Source: Bacillota bacterium
Lineage (GTDB): Bacteria; Bacillota; Clostridia; Lachnospirales; Lachnospiraceae
NCBI GenBank assembly: GCA_023420935.1
Contig: JAEZUR010000135.1
Coordinates: forward strand, 1-64,000
Reading direction: 5' to 3'
DNA: 64,000 nucleotides
Shown here: positions 60,173 to 64,000 of the stretch, one piece after another
How positions within the stretch are numbered: the stretch's first letter is position 1
Layout of the letters: every line of letters starts with the position of its first letter
Made by a program: the position numbers and the translations under genes
Notes under the pieces: model-generated
Databases searched by the model: none
What the model was told of the DNA's origin: nothing
What the model saw: only the letters and a program-made list of their open reading frames with translations

Positions 60173-61702
60173 TTATTCGTTTAAAGCAGCTTCATCTTCT
60201 GGAATTGTATTCCCTTCGTCTTCCGTAGGATCTGTGTCATCAGGTTCTTCTACTGTGTCTTCTACTGGTTCCTGACTAGGCTTTGTAGTAGTCACAGGAT
60301 TTTGATCTTTATCCTTGTCTTTATCCTTATCTTTGTCTTTGTCAGGCTTCTTCGTTCCCACTGTGACATAGGCTGGTTCTGGAGCGTAGGAACTGTAGTT
60401 CACTTTTTCTCTACTTACTTCTTTTCCATCAACGTATACAATCTTCCAAAGATTTGCTTTATAACCAACATGAGCTGCCTGAGTTACTTCACGATAAGTA
60501 ATCGGTTTTGTTGGGTCTTTTGTAATCTTTTCTTTTCCTGGCTGAATTGTCTGTGTAACTTCCGAAACATATTTTATGGTTCTATGTTCTAAGTCCCTTG
60601 TTTCTTTTCCATATAACGTAAATGTTATCTTTCTACCAACGGTAAATGCTTCAATGTAAATAGGTACATCCGTATTATTTTTAAACTTAAGATCCTTGTA
60701 ATCTCCAGCTATAGCTGCATCCATTGCCGGATCAACATAACCAACAATCATGGAGTGATTGCTACGCTCTACCACTTCTAATTCTGCACCTAAAATTGCA
60801 TTGTATAGGGTTGTTGCAACTTGACAAACACCGCCTCCAACACTATCAATAACCTGACCATTTTGATAAGCACCTGCTATGGAATAACCATTTTCCTCTG
60901 TGATCGGTTGCATTGCGCCTCCCGTAGAGAATGTTTCACCTGGATATAAAACCGTTCCATCAATTAATCTAGCTGCATTGGCAAGATTATTTGCTCTTGA
61001 AGTAGATGATGTAGCATATGTGGTGGAGAAGTTACCGAGTACATCTTTACATTGTTTTAAAAGATCTGTACTGTATTCTGGCATAGCATCTATAATAACT
61101 GCATCAATGGATGCATCTTGATAATCCCAGTCCTCTAATATAGTACTCTTAACCTTTTGGATTGTTTCATCCACATTAACTTCACGTCCAATTCGATCAT
61201 CGGATACGATAAATTTCCCGTCTTTTCTTTTAATCGTTGCACTGACTGGTTCAACATTAAATTCAGAACAAGATTCGACTATACTTTGAATTTTCGCATC
61301 ATCAAGAGTAAATTGCAACGTATAAACCAATTGGTTGTGCTCTACATCCTTTAATTCTTTATAACGCTTTATCAGGTTTCCTGATTTACCTACATGAAGT
61401 GCTTGCGTAATATAATCATTATCTGCAACCTCATAGCCTAAATCACCTAGTGTGGTAGTAACATTATCCTTATCTACCTTAATGACCAACTTCTTACTTT
61501 TCAACTCACTCACATAATTATCAACTGCTTTTTTGGCTTCCGATTCTGTCATTCCTTCTAAATTAATATCATTAATAAAGACACCCTTACAGATGGTATC
61601 TGTTTCCGTATCAGCCATTGCCTTTATATAGGCTCCAGTTAAGAGCAAACATATACAGACTAATGTAATTGCAGCTGTTGCAAAAAATTTCTTCTTTCTC
61701 AT
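60173..61702 (-). CDS. VanW-family protein with peptidoglycan-binding and G5 domains
   Basis: A 509-residue envelope protein. Residues 8-30 are a signal anchor. Two PG_binding_4-type repeats follow (KGVFINDINLEGMTESEAKK near 41-60 and again near 140-215). The VanW domain is at about 225-350 (GTVLYPGETFSTGGAM, GGGVCQVATTLYNA, ERSNHSMIVGYVDPAMDAAI). A G5-like domain follows (about 365-445), then a charged, low-complexity tail with Lys-Asp repeats (KPDKDKDKDKDKDKD) and an acidic end. Such proteins are common in clostridia; the role in the wall is unclear, and vancomycin resistance is not implied. AAAGGGG precedes the ATG. Confidence 0.88.
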   Translation of the reverse strand: MRKKKFFATAAITLVCICLLLTGAYIKAMADTETDTICKGVFINDINLEGMTESEAKKAVDNYVSELKSKKLVIKVDKDNVTTTLGDLGYEVADNDYITQALHVGKSGNLIKRYKELKDVEHNQLVYTLQFTLDDAKIQSIVESCSEFNVEPVSATIKRKDGKFIVSDDRIGREVNVDETIQKVKSTILEDWDYQDASIDAVIIDAMPEYSTDLLKQCKDVLGNFSTTYATSSTSRANNLANAARLIDGTVLYPGETFSTGGAMQPITEENGYSIAGAYQNGQVIDSVGGGVCQVATTLYNAILGAELEVVERSNHSMIVGYVDPAMDAAIAGDYKDLKFKNNTDVPIYIEAFTVGRKITFTLYGKETRDLEHRTIKYVSEVTQTIQPGKEKITKDPTKPITYREVTQAAHVGYKANLWKIVYVDGKEVSREKVNYSSYAPEPAYVTVGTKKPDKDKDKDKDKDKDQNPVTTTKPSQEPVEDTVEEPDDTDPTEDEGNTIPEDEAALNE

Positions 61703-61798
61703 TTTTTATTCCCCTTTAAAATATAACGCTTCTGATACAAGTAGCACAATTATGCTAATTGACTTTTTTCAATAATTTATGTATATTCTATCTATACT

Positions 61799-61903
61799 TT
61801 ACATAACTCCAGTAAGAACGATTGGTATCACCATGGAAAGTACTAATATTACAATGATAATGGTGGATATTATTCGTTTTGTCTTTGGATTATTAAAATT
61901 CAT
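61799..61903 (-). CDS. 34-residue single-span membrane protein
   Basis: A small open frame with GAGGTG well placed before its ATG. The product starts MNFNNPKTKRIISTIIIVIL and ends IVLTGVM: a short basic N-terminus and one membrane helix. This is the shape of DUF4044/Prli42-type small membrane proteins of Firmicutes, which in Listeria anchor the stressosome; the match is by shape only. It sits between the VanW gene and the divergent gene at 61944. Confidence 0.6.
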   Translation of the reverse strand: MNFNNPKTKRIISTIIIVILVLSMVIPIVLTGVM

Positions 61904-61943
61904 ATTTTCACCTCTTTTATTCTTGGAAAGGATGTATACTTAA

Positions 61944-62552
61944 ATGCCAGTATTTTTAATTAGTTTTATCATATTTGTTGTTTGGCTCCGCTATGAAATC
62001 AATAAGTCTAAAAAATCTTCTGATAAACACCATGGAGATTTCTGGGAGAGAGAGCAACAATCAAATTTCAGTCGAAAAGCAGATATATCTAGTCTAGATT
62101 ATATTATTGTTCCTTTGGATGAACTTCCATTTGTCCATACCCAAGAAGACGACTTAAGTCGAATTCAAGAGCAAGTTAAATTATCTTCACAAAAAAAACT
62201 TTTAAATCTTTCTTCCAGCACTAATACAGATTTAAAGCTGAAGTATGGTACTGCTAATCTAAGTTTACTGTCACAATATGATCAAAATTATTCCAATTTC
62301 ATTCAGAACCTTTATAAATGGGCTAAACTGCTCTATGAAAAAGGTTATCTAGCAGAAGCTGAGAAAGTCCTTGAACTTGGTATCACGTATCATTCTGATA
62401 TTAGTGGTAATTACACTCTTTTGGCTAATTTATATAAAGACAAGAATGATTTTGATAGTATTGGTAAATTAATAAAAAAAGCAGAAGAATTAAATACCTT
62501 AATGAAGGATTCTATTATAAAATCTTTGACTAAAATAATGAATTCCTTTTAA
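61944..62552 (+). CDS. Membrane-anchored TPR-like protein of unknown function
   Basis: A 202-residue protein with an N-terminal span (residues 1-16) and a hydrophilic rest. Residues 120-195 look like two TPR-type helix pairs (LYKWAKLLYEKGYLAEAEKV, LLANLYKDKNDFDSIGKLIK). The segment DYIIVPLDELPF near 53-64 is distinctive. GGAAAGGA precedes the ATG. No specific function is recognised; similar proteins in clostridia are annotated as hypothetical. Confidence 0.65.
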   Translation: MPVFLISFIIFVVWLRYEINKSKKSSDKHHGDFWEREQQSNFSRKADISSLDYIIVPLDELPFVHTQEDDLSRIQEQVKLSSQKKLLNLSSSTNTDLKLKYGTANLSLLSQYDQNYSNFIQNLYKWAKLLYEKGYLAEAEKVLELGITYHSDISGNYTLLANLYKDKNDFDSIGKLIKKAEELNTLMKDSIIKSLTKIMNSF

Positions 62553-62571
62553 TATATTTGACAAAATGTTT

Positions 62572-63300
62572 CTATAATATTCTACCATGATTTAATATAA
62601 TTTTGTCAATCAGCCTAGAAGCTTGGCTCTTTGTTAAATCATCAATAGAGGAAACTTCGTTTAAAACAGACTGCGTGTTTATTTTATGATATTTTATCAA
62701 ATCTAGCAAGTAGTTTTTTTGCTTATTTGTAATTGTTTGGTTTTTGGGCGGCTTATATATGAGTTCTTTTACCTTAAAAATCTCGCTTTTTTCTTCTCCG
62801 AACTCTTCCACCATTTTAAAATATAAAGAGCTTGCAGCTTTTGCGTCCTCAAATGCTCTGTGAGCATTGGGATTATGTATTCCATAGTAATGACACATGC
62901 TAGCTAGGCTTCTGCTCCTTAAACCGACATGGAGCTCTCTAGATAGTGTAAGGGTATCAATCCCCTGTTTCACAAATGCAAGCCTTCTTTTAGCCATATA
63001 CGCCTTTATAAAGCTATAATCAAATAGGATGTTATGTCCTAGTAATATATTATCTTCTAAAAAATCAATAAACTGGGGAATCACATGATCTTCCCCTTCT
63101 TCCTCAACAAGCATATCATCTTGTATGCCTGTTATTTCAACAATGCGGTCTGGAAGTTTTATACCTGGGTTAATTAATCTAGAAAATTGATCTACAATCT
63201 GCCCCTTGATAACTTTTAGCGCTCCAATTTCTATTATTTTGTCTTTATCTGGTGAGAGGCCAGTAGTCTCTATATCTAATGCAACAAATGTATCAACCAC
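62572..63300 (-). CDS. DnaQ/PolC-type 3'-5' exonuclease
   Basis: A protein of about 242 residues. The GTG at 63300 with AAGGGG seven bases upstream begins VVDTFVALDIETTGLSP; longer frames run into nth. The exonuclease motifs are complete: ExoI DIETTG, ExoII GHNILFDYSF and ExoIII HRAFEDAKA (H-x4-D, the DEDDh type). After residue 180 a helical tail (NQTITNKQKNYLLDLIKYHK) may be an added DNA-binding segment. It follows nth by four bases; the two may act together in repair. Confidence 0.87.
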   Translation of the reverse strand: MVDTFVALDIETTGLSPDKDKIIEIGALKVIKGQIVDQFSRLINPGIKLPDRIVEITGIQDDMLVEEEGEDHVIPQFIDFLEDNILLGHNILFDYSFIKAYMAKRRLAFVKQGIDTLTLSRELHVGLRSRSLASMCHYYGIHNPNAHRAFEDAKAASSLYFKMVEEFGEEKSEIFKVKELIYKPPKNQTITNKQKNYLLDLIKYHKINTQSVLNEVSSIDDLTKSQASRLIDKIILNHGRIL

Positions 63301-63304
63301 TATT

Positions 63305-63958
63305 TCACCCCTTTTTCTTACATACATCATATAAAAAACATGACTCGCATTTTGGACTTCTTGCTGTACAGATCGTTCTTCCATGTGTGATAATTTGAAT
63401 ATTATATAATATCCAATGCTCCTTTGGAAGCACTTCCATAAGTTCAAATTCAATTTTCTCTGGATCTTGCGATTTACTTAGTCCAAGCTTAGTGGAGATT
63501 CGTTTCACATGAGTATCAACCACAATACTTGGCTCGTGATAAATATTACCTCTGATTACATTGGCAGTTTTTCTTCCAACGCCAGCAAGACTTGTTAATT
63601 CTTCAATAGTTCTTGGTACTTCTCCGCCAAACTCTTCTAGCAAACGTCTTGTACACAAAATAATATTTCTCGCTTTATTCTTATAAAATCCAGTGGAATG
63701 AATATCTTTTTCTAATTCTCTAATATCTGCATTGGCAAACTCTTCAATGCTAGTATATTTACGAAATAAATCTTTTGTTACGATATTAACTCGTTCATCG
63801 GTACACTGTGCACTCAATATGGTTGCAATCAGAAGCTGCCAAGCATTTTCATGATTTAAATAACATTTGTATTCAGTAGAATACTGTTCATTTAATCGTT
63901 CTAGTATGGTTTGAATCCGTTCCTTCTCTTTCTTGGAAATTCTTCTTCCCGCCACCAT
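63305..63958 (-). CDS. nth: Endonuclease III (DNA glycosylase/AP lyase)
   Basis: A 217-residue base-excision-repair enzyme for oxidised pyrimidines. The catalytic lysine lies in the helix-hairpin-helix LAGVGRKTANVIRGN, near residues 117-131, and the catalytic Asp in IVVDTHVKRIS. The [4Fe-4S] ligands show the standard spacing C-x6-C-x2-C-x5-C in CTARSPKCESCFLYDVC. GGAGGTGAT precedes the ATG. Length is normal. Confidence 0.96.
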   Translation of the reverse strand: MVAGRRISKKEKERIQTILERLNEQYSTEYKCYLNHENAWQLLIATILSAQCTDERVNIVTKDLFRKYTSIEEFANADIRELEKDIHSTGFYKNKARNIILCTRRLLEEFGGEVPRTIEELTSLAGVGRKTANVIRGNIYHEPSIVVDTHVKRISTKLGLSKSQDPEKIEFELMEVLPKEHWILYNIQIITHGRTICTARSPKCESCFLYDVCKKKG

Positions 63959-64000
63959 ATCACCTCCATTATAGTTGATCTATTGTAATTGTGTTTGCCT

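Noticed and set aside
60295..60350. Short tandem repeat in the VanW gene
   Set aside because: It encodes the Lys-Asp repeats of the C-terminal tail; it is low-complexity coding sequence, not a separate element.
60173..61702. Vancomycin-resistance reading of the VanW gene
   Set aside because: VanW proteins with PG-binding and G5 domains are ordinary in clostridia, and no vanHAX-type genes are nearby.

Overview
The window reads as chromosome of a low-GC, anaerobic, endospore-forming and motile Firmicute, most likely a plant- or algal-polysaccharide-degrading member of the Lachnospiraceae (Lachnoclostridium phytofermentans-like; this is an inference from gene content, not a database match). Supporting signs are CotJ-type spore coat genes, a chemoreceptor and CheX, clostridial regulators, a glycoside hydrolase locus, strong AGGAG ribosome sites and AT-rich spacers. 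No rRNA, tRNA or CRISPR array was seen.

Layout. 1-5.0 kb is the edge of a surface-polysaccharide region: a truncated tyrosine-kinase-like CpsD gene, two glycosyltransferases, a membrane-anchored phosphoesterase and a secreted beta-helix protein. 5.2-12.2 kb holds a stay-green (SGR) homologue, a YkvI-type permease, and an operon for nickel uptake and nickel-pincer cofactor synthesis (larB, larC, then an ECF-type CbiM/Q/O transporter), preceded by a DUF3842 gene. 12.3-14.4 kb has cotJC, a fused cotJA-cotJB gene and a hemerythrin-HIT fusion. 14.6-29.9 kb is a beta-glucan (probably laminarin) module: solute-binding protein, two permeases and a chemoreceptor in one operon, a divergent AraC regulator, a GH94 phosphorylase with a GH3 glucosidase, and a large secreted GH16 with four CBM4/9-like domains.

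30.5-37.1 kb is a self-contained signalling module: a FtsX/MacB-type ABC transporter, a membrane protein with nine PASTA repeats and no kinase, and a divergent two-component system with 11-bp-spaced repeats in the shared promoter region. It is flanked by gene remnants (30.2 and 37.1-38.0 kb), which suggests a remodelled insertion site. 38-43.4 kb is accessory DNA: small enzymes, an AraC regulator, a decayed transposase, and a gene-poor stretch with an orphan hairpin and a fragment of an rlmD-like gene.

43.5-46.6 kb is an lrgA-lrgB-phosphatase-GntR operon with a clear sigma-A promoter and a GntR-type operator; its content suggests disposal of 2-phosphoglycolate and export of glycolate or a related small acid. 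46.9-47.4 kb is a junction of a frameshifted resolvase remnant and a truncated hsdM. From 47.7 kb to the end lie mostly housekeeping genes: rlmD, a YhaM-type nuclease, an HtrA-like protein that has lost its catalytic triad, mutS2, a second two-component system, trmL, cheX, an aminotransferase/Lrp/AIR-synthase-like operon, a VanW protein, a small membrane protein, a DnaQ-type exonuclease and endonuclease III.
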